Positions 6,803 to 15,713 of a DNA stretch of 64,000 bases are shown one piece after another. Source of the stretch: Paraburkholderia bannensis NBRC 103871 (GTDB taxonomy: Bacteria > Pseudomonadota > Gammaproteobacteria > Burkholderiales > Burkholderiaceae); assembly GCF_000685015.1 (NCBI RefSeq), contig NZ_BAYA01000003.1:434001-498000 (forward strand), written 5' to 3'. Every line of letters starts with the position of its first letter. Position 1 is the first letter of the stretch. The notes beneath the pieces were generated by a model. It made no database searches. It saw only the letters and a list, made by a program, of their open reading frames with translations, and was not told where the DNA came from. The position numbers were made by a program, and so were the translations under genes.

Positions 6803-8635
6803 TCAGTGAAATCCGCGCACCTGAACCTGCACCTTCCCGTCGCGAATCGGCATGACATCGGGGCTGTCTTCGCCGACTTCATTGGCGATTGCGGCATTGA
6901 GCTTGTCGTTCATCGCAAGCAGCAATTCTCCATTGCGCTTGCGGTCGATCGCCAGGTTGCGCATCTCGCCGGGATCGTTCGCCACGTCGTATAGCTCGAC
7001 ATCGTTGCGCGCGAACAGCGTTTCCAGCGACGTCGGCGTATTGAATTGCAGCGGCGAGAAATACCGCGTGAAGCGATATCGCCCGTCGAATACGCTACGT
7101 ATCGTGCCGCGCAAACGAAAATCGGGCTGCTGCGCCAGTGCGCGGCGGCGCAGTTCATCCTCAGGCACGCCTTTCTCACGCAACGTGCCCAGTTCCTTGA
7201 GCATCCATTCGCTGTCGTAGTAAAGCAGCATCGCATAGTTGAACAGCGCGGTGTCGCGCACGCTATTGACCTGCGCCTTCTCGGGCGCGGCCAGCCACGG
7301 CGCGAGATTCTTGCCCTTGAGCGCGGGGCCGCCGATCGTCGCGCGGCGCGCATCGTCGAGTCCCGTGAGGCCCAGCAAGGTTGGCGCAACGTCGATATGC
7401 GACGTCAGCGCATCGCACTGCTTGCCGCCCGGATAGGCAGGATGCCGAATCACCAGCGGCACATGATTTTGCGGCTGGTACGCCGTCGCCCCCTTGCCGA
7501 CGAGTTGATGCGCGCCCACATGGTCGCCATGATCGGCGGTCATCACGACGATGGTGCGCTCGTCCAGCCCCAACGATTGCAGTGACTGCAGCAGCCGCAC
7601 GACATGCGTATCGCAGTCGCGCAGGCAATTGAAGTAGTTGTCCTGATAGACGCGAATCCGCTCGTCGGTGAACGGATAGCTGCCCACGAGGTTGGCATGC
7701 GCCGCATTGAACATACCGTGCGCGGCAGGGCGCCCCGCTTCGTCATAGGGCTGATGGCGCGACGCCGCCAGCGGCACGCGATCCCATTTCTGCTGATAAA
7801 GCGCGTCTTCGGGGGGATGCGCGTTGCCGAGCATCGGCTTGTTCGCGTCCTGAAGTTTCGATCCCGGCGGGTCGGTGTTCACGAACATCACGTCATGCGG
7901 ATTAACGAGATTGACCGCGAGAAACCACGGCTTGCCTTCGTTCGCGAGTCGCGGCGCGTGATTGCGCATCCAGCTCACCGCCGATTCGGTCGTGATGCCG
8001 TCGTAGTTATAGCCGCCGCGCACCATGCCGATCAGGTCGCCCACGCCAAAGTAATCGTCAAAGCCGTATTCCCTGATCGTGTGGTTGTAATCGGAAACGG
8101 GCGCGGTATAGGGGCTGGCCGTTTCGTGCAGCTTCGAACTCAGATGCCACTTGCCGAGATAAGCCGCGTAATAGCCGGCGTCGCGCATCATGTCGCCGAC
8201 CGTGCGGATATCGGGCGACATATCGGGTTGCCAGGGCACGCCCGCGTTATCGAGCACGCCGGTGTGCTGCGTGTGCTGCCCCGTGTAAATCGTCGAGCGC
8301 GACGGCGAGCACACGCACGACGCGATCTGGTGCTTCGTGAACGTGATGCCGTCGCGGCGCAGCGCCGTTCGGCCCGGCACCGGAAACGGCCAGGCATCGA
8401 AGTGGCGCTCCTGGTCGGTGAGGATGAAGAGGATGTTGTAGCCCGCGGGCACCTGCCCAGGCGCGGCGGCGGCCTGGCGAAACGCGGGCACGCCGTCGGT
8501 GGGTGCGCTTGCGGCGCGCGGCGCTTCGGCGGCCATGCCCGTCACCGGCGCGGCGGCGCTCACGCCCGCGCTCGCCACAGCAGCGCCCGCTGCCTTGAGG
8601 AAATTGCGGCGGCCATCGTTGGTGCCGTCTTTCAT
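6803..8635 (-). CDS. Tat-exported sulfatase (arylsulfatase/choline-sulfatase-like)
   Basis: A 610-residue enzyme with a twin-arginine signal (GRRNFLKAAG at residues 9-18) and an alkaline-phosphatase/sulfatase fold. The start of the mature part carries YNILFILTDQER with metal-binding Asp. Cys109 in CSPSR is the residue converted to formylglycine in type I sulfatases. Further metal ligands are in VVMTADHGDHVGAH. It should hydrolyse an organic sulfate ester in the periplasm; the substrate is not determined. Export by Tat implies that a cytoplasmic formylglycine-forming enzyme acts first; none is in the window. A good AAGGAG precedes the ATG. A LysR gene is divergent and probably controls it. Confidence 0.9.
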   Translation of the reverse strand: MKDGTNDGRRNFLKAAGAAVASAGVSAAAPVTGMAAEAPRAASAPTDGVPAFRQAAAAPGQVPAGYNILFILTDQERHFDAWPFPVPGRTALRRDGITFTKHQIASCVCSPSRSTIYTGQHTQHTGVLDNAGVPWQPDMSPDIRTVGDMMRDAGYYAAYLGKWHLSSKLHETASPYTAPVSDYNHTIREYGFDDYFGVGDLIGMVRGGYNYDGITTESAVSWMRNHAPRLANEGKPWFLAVNLVNPHDVMFVNTDPPGSKLQDANKPMLGNAHPPEDALYQQKWDRVPLAASRHQPYDEAGRPAAHGMFNAAHANLVGSYPFTDERIRVYQDNYFNCLRDCDTHVVRLLQSLQSLGLDERTIVVMTADHGDHVGAHQLVGKGATAYQPQNHVPLVIRHPAYPGGKQCDALTSHIDVAPTLLGLTGLDDARRATIGGPALKGKNLAPWLAAPEKAQVNSVRDTALFNYAMLLYYDSEWMLKELGTLREKGVPEDELRRRALAQQPDFRLRGTIRSVFDGRYRFTRYFSPLQFNTPTSLETLFARNDVELYDVANDPGEMRNLAIDRKRNGELLLAMNDKLNAAIANEVGEDSPDVMPIRDGKVQVQVRGFH

Positions 8636-8740
8636 CGTGCGTCTCCTTCATTCGTGGCCCGACGTCATTGCGTGCGGGCCTTGTTCGGGGCTTTTCATTA
8701 TTCGCGGATCGGCGTGAGATTCGATGAAAGATTGCGCATA

Positions 8741-8756
8741 ATCCATAACCGTGGAT
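8741..8756. promoter_or_regulatory. candidate LysR operator between sulfatase and LysR genes
   Basis: The dyad ATCCATAACCGTGGAT has matching ends ATCCA and TGGAT and a T-N(n)-A form usual for LysR sites. It is 23 bp before the LysR start and in the shared divergent promoter region (8636-8778). Confidence 0.4.
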
Positions 8757-8778
8757 ATATGAATGGAATCGACCGGTC

Positions 8779-9816
8779 ATGCCCGCTGCAAAGTCCTCCT
8801 CGAAGCCTGCTCCGAAGCCCGCACTAAAGCCCGCACTAAAGCCCACGTTGAAACCCGCGCCGTCGCACGACGCCGCGCGCCTCGCCGCCCTGCCCGTTGC
8901 GCTGCGCCGCCTGCGTCTGCGCGACCTCGAAACGCTCGAATGGCTCGGCCGTTTTCGCAGCTTCGCGCGCACCGCGGAAACCGCGTCGATCTCGCAGCCC
9001 GCACTCTCCAAGTGGCTGCGCGAGCTGGAGGAATCGCTGGGCCTGAAGCTGTTCGAGCGCACCTCGCGGCGCGTCGAGCCCACGCTGTACGGCGAGGCGA
9101 TGCTCGACTGCATCGCGCGCATCCTCAACGACCTGCGCGATATCGAGCCCGCCTTCGACGCGCTGCGCCACGGCCTGGGCCAGCCGCTGACGATCGGCCT
9201 GCTGCCCAACATGGACGAGCAGTTCCTGCCCGCCGTGCTGGCGTGGCTGCGCGAGCACGACACGCCGATCCAGCTCAACGTGCGCGTCGATACGCTCGAC
9301 CGCCTGCTGCCGCTCGCGCAACGGCGCGAACTCGACCTGCTGGTGTGCCGGCTGGAAGCGACGGCATTGGCCAGCGGACTGCGCGCCGACGAACTGCTGC
9401 ACGACGAAGTGGTGGTCGTGGCGAGCCATCGTCACCCGTTGCACAAACACACGCGCGTGAGCTGGCCCGATGCGGCGGCGTTCCCGTGGATCGCGCCGCC
9501 GCTGGGATCGCCGATGCGCACTGCGCTCGAAGCCGAATTCGCGCGCGCCGGCCACGCCATGCCGCAGATCGTCATGGAATCGGCCTCTCATCACACCAAT
9601 CGCGCGGTCGCACAACGCATGCCGTGCCTGTTCGTGACGTCGGCCACGCGCGCGGCCCGCAGCGACGCCATGCGCGAGTTGCGCATGCTGCCGCTGCGGC
9701 TCACGACCATCGCGCCCGCCGTGGGTACGCTGAGCCACGAGCCGCACAGCGCCGCCGTCGCCACCGTGCTGGAGGCATTGCGCCACGCGGCGCACGAACA
9801 GCAGGCATCGACGTAA
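8779..9816 (+). CDS. LysR family transcriptional regulator (sulfatase-linked)
   Basis: A 345-residue LysR regulator. The winged helix-turn-helix spans about residues 52-110 (SFARTAETASISQPALSKWLRELEESLGL is the recognition region), followed by an effector-binding half with FLPAVLAWLREH and LVCRLEATALASGL. The N-terminus has an unusual 30-residue tail of repeated Lys-Pro-Ala units, encoded by a 12-bp tandem repeat. If that tail is not translated, a later start is possible, but no ATG occurs before the HTH. The divergent sulfatase gene is the likely target. Confidence 0.87.
   Translation: MPAAKSSSKPAPKPALKPALKPTLKPAPSHDAARLAALPVALRRLRLRDLETLEWLGRFRSFARTAETASISQPALSKWLRELEESLGLKLFERTSRRVEPTLYGEAMLDCIARILNDLRDIEPAFDALRHGLGQPLTIGLLPNMDEQFLPAVLAWLREHDTPIQLNVRVDTLDRLLPLAQRRELDLLVCRLEATALASGLRADELLHDEVVVVASHRHPLHKHTRVSWPDAAAFPWIAPPLGSPMRTALEAEFARAGHAMPQIVMESASHHTNRAVAQRMPCLFVTSATRAARSDAMRELRMLPLRLTTIAPAVGTLSHEPHSAAVATVLEALRHAAHEQQAST
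8797..8856 (+). repeat. 12-bp tandem repeat inside the LysR coding start
   Basis: Two exact copies of GCACTAAAGCCC (8821-8832 and 8833-8844) are flanked by three degenerate copies. The unit keeps the frame and codes for K-P-A-L. Copy number may vary between strains. Confidence 0.75.
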
Positions 9817-9948
9817 AGACCACAAGCCCAGTCGATAAACCCAAAATACTGGATAAATACATTAAAAATAACTGGACGAAAATCAATACGATTGCACAAA
9901 TCACTGGATTAACCGCCTAACCTCCAACCTTCGTCCGCAGGATTGCCC

Positions 9949-11064
9949 ATGCCGCGTCCCATTTCCGTCCGCATCCATCCCGAAGCGATCCGCCACAACC
10001 TCCAGCTCGCCGCACGCAGCGCCGCGGGCGCGCGCGTCTGGGCCGTCGTCAAGGCCAACGCTTACGGCCACGGCATCGAGCGCATCTACGCGGCGCTCGC
10101 GGACGCGGACGGCATTGCCCTGCTCGATTTCGACGAAGCCGTGCGCGTGCGCGAACTCGGCTGGACGAAGCCGATCCTGCTGCTAGAAGGCGCATTCGAC
10201 GCTGCCGACGTGGCCACCGCCGTCGCGCATCGTCTGACCCTCGCCGTGCATTGCGACGAGCAACTGGCGCTGCTCGCGGCGGCGCAGACGACGCAGCCCA
10301 TCGACATCCAGCTGAAAATGAACTCGGGCATGAACCGCCTCGGCTACAAGCCCGACGCCTATCGCGCCGCTTGGGAGCGCGCCCGCGCGATCCCGACGAT
10401 AGGCGCGATCACCCTCATGACCCACTTCGCCAACGCCGACGACGGCGGGGTCGACTGGCAGCTCGACCGCTTCGACGCCGCCACGGCCGGCATTCCGGGC
10501 GAGCGCTCGCTGTCGAACTCGGCGGCCGTGCTCTGGCACCCGCGCGCACACCGCGACTGGGTGCGGCCCGGCACGATCCTCTACGGTGCGTCGCCCACCG
10601 GCGCGGCGCGCCACATCGAAGGCGTGGGCCTGCGCGCGGCGATGACGCTGTCGAGCCGCATCATCGGCGTGCAGACGCTCGCTCCGCAGGACACGATCGG
10701 CTACGGGCGCACCTTCGCCGTCGAGCAACCCATGCGCATCGGCGTGGTGGCGTGCGGCTACGCGGACGGCTACCCGCGTCACGCGCCGACCGGCACGCCG
10801 ATCGCCGTCGATGGCGTGCGCACGCGCGTGGTGGGCCGCGTGTCGATGGACATGCTCACGGTCGATCTCACGCCGTGCCCGGACGCGGGCATCGGCTCGC
10901 ACGTCGAACTGTGGGGCGAAAACGTGAAGGTGGATGAAGTGGCCGAACCGTCGGGGACGATCGGCTACGAGTTGATGTGCGCGGTGGCGCGGCGCGTGCC
11001 GGTGGCAGTGGACGGCCTCGCGGCTAGCGTGCAACGCGAGGTCGAGGAAGGCGTGGCGGCGTAA
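9949..11064 (+). CDS. alr: alanine racemase
   Basis: A 371-residue PLP enzyme interconverting L- and D-alanine for peptidoglycan or for D-alanine catabolism. The PLP lysine is Lys35 in [10 protein letters not shown]. Other family marks are [19 protein letters not shown] and [15 protein letters not shown] in the C-terminal beta domain. The ATG at 9949 has AGGA 6 bp upstream; a TTG two codons earlier is less likely. The 132-bp region before it is markedly AT-rich, with three ACTGGA copies (9848, 9871, 9903), and probably contains the promoter. Whether it is the sole alanine racemase or a catabolic DadX cannot be told here. Confidence 0.92.
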   Translation: MPRPISVRIHPEAIRHNLQLAARSAAGARVWAVVKANAYGHGIERIYAALADADGIALLDFDEAVRVRELGWTKPILLLEGAFDAADVATAVAHRLTLAVHCDEQLALLAAAQTTQPIDIQLKMNSGMNRLGYKPDAYRAAWERARAIPTIGAITLMTHFANADDGGVDWQLDRFDAATAGIPGERSLSNSAAVLWHPRAHRDWVRPGTILYGASPTGAARHIEGVGLRAAMTLSSRIIGVQTLAPQDTIGYGRTFAVEQPMRIGVVACGYADGYPRHAPTGTPIAVDGVRTRVVGRVSMDMLTVDLTPCPDAGIGSHVELWGENVKVDEVAEPSGTIGYELMCAVARRVPVAVDGLAASVQREVEEGVAA

Positions 11065-11100
11065 GCCTTGCGATTGCGGTGCAAGTGCAAGTGCTGTGCG

Positions 11101-11550
11101 TCATTCGGGCAGTTCGACGCCCATCTCCGCCAGCACTTCCTTTGCGGCGCGAAACGCCTCGCTTGCGGCGGGCGCGCCCGCGTAGATCGCGCTGTGCAGC
11201 AGCACCTCGCGAATCTCGACCACGCTCGCGCCGTTATTGATCGCGCCGCGCACGTGGCCCTTGAGTTCGGTGCTGCGCCCAAGCGCGGCCAGCATCGAAC
11301 AGGTGCACAGGCTGCGCGTCTTCAGGTCGAGTCCGTCGCGCAGCCATGTGCTGCCCCACGCGTGCTCGTTGAGCCATTCCTGGAGCGGGCGCGTGAAACC
11401 ATCCATCGAGCCCATCGCGCGCTCGACGAAGGCTGCGCCCATGACTTCGGTGCGGCGGGCCTTGCCTGCTTCGGCTCCGGTTTGCGCCTTCGGCGTTTTT
11501 AACTGGCTGCCTTGCGCCGGTTTTTTCTTCGCTTCCTTCGCATTGCTCAT
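11101..11550 (-). CDS. carboxymuconolactone decarboxylase family protein (PcaC-like)
   Basis: A 149-residue protein of the CMD/AhpD fold. The core matches PcaC: RRTEVMGAAFVERAMG, WGSTWLRDGLDLKTRSL, then ELKGHVRGAINNGASVVEI and SAIYAGAPAASEAF. PcaC decarboxylates 4-carboxymuconolactone in the protocatechuate branch of the beta-ketoadipate pathway. No other pca gene is nearby and the first 30 residues form a Lys/Ala/Gln-rich extension not usual in PcaC, so a related but different substrate is possible. It is convergent with alr. Confidence 0.82.
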   Translation of the reverse strand: MSNAKEAKKKPAQGSQLKTPKAQTGAEAGKARRTEVMGAAFVERAMGSMDGFTRPLQEWLNEHAWGSTWLRDGLDLKTRSLCTCSMLAALGRSTELKGHVRGAINNGASVVEIREVLLHSAIYAGAPAASEAFRAAKEVLAEMGVELPE

Positions 11551-11617
11551 GGTTTGCTCGCTTCTCGATGGTTAAGGGAATCAAACGCCTGGCCAGGCGC
11601 GGCAAACCACGATTAAA

Positions 11618-13087
11618 TCACGCCGAATAAAGCCCCTCCGGCCCATTACGCAACGTGCGCGCAAGCACTTCCAGGGCGTCGCGCAAGGTTTCATGCGAAC
11701 GCGCGCCGCCCAGGCTCAGGCGCACGGCATGCGGCGCAGACCCGCGCCCGATCACGAAACTGTCCGCCGTCTTCGCGAGCACGCCCGCCTGGCGCAGCGC
11801 CGCCGCGAATTCAGCGGCCCGCCACGGCTCGGCGAGCGGCAGCCACAGATGCGGGCTCGCGGGATCGGTGCGATACGTCCAGCCCGACAGCACCTCGGCG
11901 GCAATGGCCTGGCGCACGTCCACGCAGGCGCGCTGCTGCGCGACGAGGCGGTCGACCTCGCCGTTGACGATCCAGCGCGCCGCGATTTCCGCGCTCAGTG
12001 GCGAGGTCATCCAGCAATCGCTACGGATCACCGCGAGGATCTTGCCGACCCAATCCTGCGGCGCCTGTACGTAACCCACGCGAAGGCCGGGCGCGACCGC
12101 CTTCGACAGGCTGCTGATGACAATGCCGTGCTCGGGTAGGCGCGCGGCCAGCGGCGTGGGCGGCGCGTCGAGCAGCGCGGCGGGCACGAGATCCTCGATC
12201 ACCACGAGGTTGTGGCGCACGGCGATATCGGCGATGGCGGCGCGGCGCGCTTCGGAGAGCGTCGCCGTGGTCGGGTTGTGCAGCGTCGGCACGCAAAAGA
12301 GCGCACGCGGCGCAAGCAGCCCGCACGCGCGTTCGAGCGCGGCGGGCACGATGCCCTCCTCGTCGATTTCAATGCCGACCAGGTTCAGGCGCAGTTGCCG
12401 CGCAAGCGCGACGATGCCGGGGTAACTCAGCGCTTCCGCGAAAATCGTGTCGCCGGGACGCAGCACCGCGCGCAGCACGCACGCGAGCCCATGCTGCGCG
12501 CCCTGCGTGACGAGCACGCGTTCGGCGGCCACCGTGCAGCCCATGCGCGCGAGCCAGCGCGCGCCCGCTTCGCGATGCGAGCGGCGGCCGCCCTCCGGCT
12601 GATAGAGCAGCAATTCGCCCGCGAGGCGTTCATCGGCGGCCAGTTCGCGCAGCGTCTGCGTGAGCAACTGGGCTTCGTCGGTCGGCATCGGCACGTTCTG
12701 GCCGAGATCGACGGGACGCCCCGGCGCGGGCGGCGTGGGCGTGCCGCCCGTTGCCGCAGCGCTGGCGAAACCGGCCGCATCGCCGCCAGGCTCGGGCGCC
12801 TGGCGCGTGCGTTGCGGCAGGCGCCCGCCATCGGCGTCCGGCTCGGCCACATAGGTGCCGTCGCCCACGCGCGCCACCACCATGCCGCAGCGTTCCAGCT
12901 CCGTATAGGCGCGGCTCACGGTGCCAGTCGTCACGTTGAGCTTGCGGGCCAGCAGCCGGTGCGCGGGCAATTTCTCGCCGGGCAACATCTGGCCCCCGTT
13001 GATCGCCTGCGCGTAGGCGTAGGCGATCGCGCGGTATTTGGGTTCGCCGCGTGGCAATGCAGGCAGCGTGGGCATCCAGCCGTTCAT
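11618..13087 (-). CDS. MocR family regulator (GntR HTH fused to aminotransferase domain)
   Basis: A 489-residue MocR protein. Residues about 10-80 form a GntR winged HTH (KLNVTTGTVSRAYTELERCG), then a proline-rich linker, then a fold-type I PLP domain from about residue 125. The PLP lysine lies in SSLSKAVAPGLRVGY, and the PTLHNPTTAT segment fits the coenzyme pocket. MocR proteins sense PLP or amino-compound adducts and usually act on the divergent gene, here the enolase-superfamily enzyme at 13307. The intergenic region carries matching direct and inverted repeats. Confidence 0.9.
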   Translation of the reverse strand: MNGWMPTLPALPRGEPKYRAIAYAYAQAINGGQMLPGEKLPAHRLLARKLNVTTGTVSRAYTELERCGMVVARVGDGTYVAEPDADGGRLPQRTRQAPEPGGDAAGFASAAATGGTPTPPAPGRPVDLGQNVPMPTDEAQLLTQTLRELAADERLAGELLLYQPEGGRRSHREAGARWLARMGCTVAAERVLVTQGAQHGLACVLRAVLRPGDTIFAEALSYPGIVALARQLRLNLVGIEIDEEGIVPAALERACGLLAPRALFCVPTLHNPTTATLSEARRAAIADIAVRHNLVVIEDLVPAALLDAPPTPLAARLPEHGIVISSLSKAVAPGLRVGYVQAPQDWVGKILAVIRSDCWMTSPLSAEIAARWIVNGEVDRLVAQQRACVDVRQAIAAEVLSGWTYRTDPASPHLWLPLAEPWRAAEFAAALRQAGVLAKTADSFVIGRGSAPHAVRLSLGGARSHETLRDALEVLARTLRNGPEGLYSA

Positions 13088-13162
13088 GGGTGTTTTCCCG
13101 AGGGGTCGAAGCGCGCCGCGCTCCCGCGCGACCGCTGGGTCATTATCGCGCCCAATCCGGGG

Positions 13163-13200
13163 AATTGAAGGCTGTCATTTACTTCAATTGACTTCATTGA
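13163..13200. promoter_or_regulatory. candidate MocR operator
   Basis: A perfect inverted repeat AATTGAAG (13163-13170) / CTTCAATT (13182-13189) overlaps two head-to-tail copies of ACTTCA (13181 and 13191) spaced by 10 bp. It sits between the divergent MocR and enolase-superfamily genes, 76 bp from the MocR start. MocR operators in studied systems are often repeats of this kind. Confidence 0.5.
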
Positions 13201-13306
13201 GTGCCACAAATTGACCCTCTAGGATGCGGTAACGCCTGTAGAGGCCAAGGAGACAATCGCCGCCCAGCGCTGCATTTCAAGCGCGACGAGCGGCGCCATA
13301 CGCGCC

Positions 13307-14437
13307 ATGACAAATCGCATCGCCCGCATCACGGTCAGCCAGCATCGCCTGCCGCTCGACCCGCCGTTTCCGGCGTCCTGGGACAGCCGGCCGCGCCGCG
13401 CCTTCCCCGCGACCATCGTGCGTGTGGAGGACACCGAAGGACGTGTGGGCATCGGTTCGGGCGACGCGATGTATGGCTTCGACGATTATCGCGATCTGTT
13501 TATCGGCGCCGATCCGCTCGATCTCGTGCGCCACTCGGCGGTGCTCGACAACCTGAGCTTCCACGCGGGCCGCCTCTGGCCGCTCGACGTCGCGCTCTGG
13601 GATCTGGCCGGCAAGATTCTCGGCCAGCCGTGCTGGCAGATGGCCGGTGGCCGCGCGCGCCGGGTGCGGGCCTATGCGTCGTCGGGCGTGCATCGCTCGC
13701 TCGACGGCATGGCGCACTGGGCGCAGCACGCGGTGGAGCGCGGCTTTCCGGCGCTGAAGGTGCGCTTTGGCCGCGCGAGTCTCGCCGATGACGTCGCCGC
13801 GCTGGCCGCCGTGCGCGAAGCCGCGGGCGACGCCATCGACATCATGGTGGACTGCAATCAAGGCTGGCGCATGCCCTGGGACACCCAGGCGCCGTGGCGC
13901 GTCGACGACGCGCTCGCCGTGATCCGCCAGATCGAGCGCTATCGGCCTTACTGGGTCGAGGAGCCGCTGCATCGCGGCGACTACGCGGGCCACGCGCGGC
14001 TGCGCCAGTTGACCGAAGTGCGCATCGCAGGCGGCGAGATGACGCGCGAAGCGCACGAATTCGCGGCGCTGCTCGCGCACGATTGCCTCGACGTCTACCA
14101 GCCCGATGTGGTCTGTTCGCTCGGCATGGAAGGGGCGCGACGCCTCGCTGCGCAGATCGAGGCCAACGGCCGGGTCTTCACGCCGCACACGTGGGGCAAC
14201 GGTATCGGCCTCGCGGCGAACCTGCATGTCGTGGCCGGTGCGGGCAACGCGCCATTCGTCGAGTTTCCCTATGACCCGCCCGAATGGACGCCCGCGCGCC
14301 GCGACTACCCGCTCACGCGCGCCATCGAAACCGACGCGCAGGGCTGGATCGACCTGGGCGACGCGCCGGGCCTCGGCATCGAACTGGATGAAGCCGTGCT
14401 GGCCGCCACGCGCGCGCACGACAGCCGGTACGACTGA
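13307..14437 (+). CDS. enolase-superfamily enzyme (mandelate racemase/muconate lactonizing type)
   Basis: A 376-residue protein with the full metal and base set of the mandelate racemase subgroup: Lys in ALKVRFG, metal ligands Asp in MVDCNQGW, Glu in VEEPL and Glu in AGGEMT, the dyad Asp in YQPDVV and His in [11 protein letters not shown]. It should abstract an alpha proton from a carboxylate, acting as racemase, dehydratase or epimerase. A betaine binding-protein gene follows 121 bp later and a MocR gene is divergent, which suggests a betaine or amino-acid derived carboxylate. The exact substrate is not recognisable. Confidence 0.86.
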   Translation: MTNRIARITVSQHRLPLDPPFPASWDSRPRRAFPATIVRVEDTEGRVGIGSGDAMYGFDDYRDLFIGADPLDLVRHSAVLDNLSFHAGRLWPLDVALWDLAGKILGQPCWQMAGGRARRVRAYASSGVHRSLDGMAHWAQHAVERGFPALKVRFGRASLADDVAALAAVREAAGDAIDIMVDCNQGWRMPWDTQAPWRVDDALAVIRQIERYRPYWVEEPLHRGDYAGHARLRQLTEVRIAGGEMTREAHEFAALLAHDCLDVYQPDVVCSLGMEGARRLAAQIEANGRVFTPHTWGNGIGLAANLHVVAGAGNAPFVEFPYDPPEWTPARRDYPLTRAIETDAQGWIDLGDAPGLGIELDEAVLAATRAHDSRYD

Positions 14438-14558
14438 TCCCCCTTAAGCACCGACGATTACAGCGCGCAAGCGCACCGCTCCGGCGAAGCGAGATAAACG
14501 CGAACGACCGGACTAAACCTGAAGCATTCCGAAACAATTCCAATAGAAGGAGACTGTC

Positions 14559-15611
14559 GTGAAAAAATTGACTCGACCGCTGATTGCCGCCATCCGGGCG
14601 GCGCTGCTTGCCGCCCCGCTCGCCATCGCCACGATGCCCGCTCACGCGGCAGGCAACTGGTGCAGCCAGGGCAAGCCGGTTCACTTCGCGGGCGTGACCT
14701 GGGAAAGCGGCAACTTCACGGGTGAAGTGCTGCGCTACATCGTCAAGAACGGTTACGGCTGCCAGACCGACACGGTGCCAGGCAGCACGGCCGCCACCGA
14801 AACCGCGCTGTCGCGCAACGACCTGCAAGTGTGGTCGGAGCAATGGACGGGCCGCTCGGAAATCATCGCGGGCGCGGTGAAGGCAGGCTCGGTGAAGCTG
14901 GTCGGCGACACGCTGCCGGGCGGCACCAAGGAAGGCTGGTACGTGCCCGACTACGTGATCCACGGCGACCCGAAGCGCGGCATCAAGCCGAGCGCGCCCG
15001 ACCTGCAGTCGGTGAGCGACCTGCCCAAATACAAGGCTCTCTTCACCGACGACGAGGAACCGGATCGCGGCCGCTTCCTGAACTGCCCGTCGGGCTGGGA
15101 CTGCGAGCGCGTGAATACGCGTCTCCTGAAGCTGCTCAAGCTCGACGACAGCTATACGAACTTCCGCCCCGGCACGGGCGCGGCGCTCGACGCGGCGATT
15201 TCGTCGGCCTATGCGCGCGGCAAGCCGATCCTCACCTACTACTGGGAACCGGCCGCGCTGATGGCGAAGTACAAGTTCGTTCAGCTGAAGATGCCGCCGT
15301 TCAACGAAGCCTGCTGGAAGACGCTGCGCGACGCCAACAGCACGCAGCCGTGCGCATCGTCGTACCTGGTTTCGCAGCTGAAGATCGGTGTCTCGACGCC
15401 CTTCTGCCAGGCCGAACCGGACGTGATGGCGTTCTTCGCGAAGGTCAACTTCCCGATCGACTTCCTGAACACGACCATCCTGGACATGACCGAGCATAAG
15501 GTCGACGCGCAGGCCGAAGCACTCAAGTTCCTCAAGACCCATCCGGAAATGTGGAAGACGTGGGTGCCCGCCGATGTCGCGACGAAGGTGCAGCAGTCGC
15601 TCGGCGCGTAA
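14559..15611 (+). CDS. OpuAC-type glycine/proline betaine binding protein (copy 1)
   Basis: A 350-residue periplasmic binding protein with a signal peptide (about residues 1-30, ending AHA). The OpuAC signature is clear: NWCSQGKPVHFAGVTWESG, AATETALSRNDLQVWSEQW, KEGWYVPDYV and FRPGTGAALDAAISSAY. It captures a quaternary ammonium compound through aromatic residues. The GTG start has AGAAGGA 7 bp upstream. It has no permease or ATPase next to it; a paralogue with the complete transporter starts at 21284, so both binding proteins may feed one channel. The next gene is a porin. Confidence 0.9.
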   Translation: MKKLTRPLIAAIRAALLAAPLAIATMPAHAAGNWCSQGKPVHFAGVTWESGNFTGEVLRYIVKNGYGCQTDTVPGSTAATETALSRNDLQVWSEQWTGRSEIIAGAVKAGSVKLVGDTLPGGTKEGWYVPDYVIHGDPKRGIKPSAPDLQSVSDLPKYKALFTDDEEPDRGRFLNCPSGWDCERVNTRLLKLLKLDDSYTNFRPGTGAALDAAISSAYARGKPILTYYWEPAALMAKYKFVQLKMPPFNEACWKTLRDANSTQPCASSYLVSQLKIGVSTPFCQAEPDVMAFFAKVNFPIDFLNTTILDMTEHKVDAQAEALKFLKTHPEMWKTWVPADVATKVQQSLGA

Positions 15612-15713
15612 CGGGATCGGCACAAATTAATTCGCCATACCAGGTAAATACCTAAGTCAGCATCCAACCAGAAATGGGCGCCGCAAAGCGGCGTCCGGAC
15701 AAGGAGACTCGGA

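Noticed and set aside
15676..15695. GC-rich hairpin before the porin as a terminator of the betaine receptor gene
   Set aside because: No T run follows and the porin ribosome site is immediately downstream, so it is more likely a leader structure.
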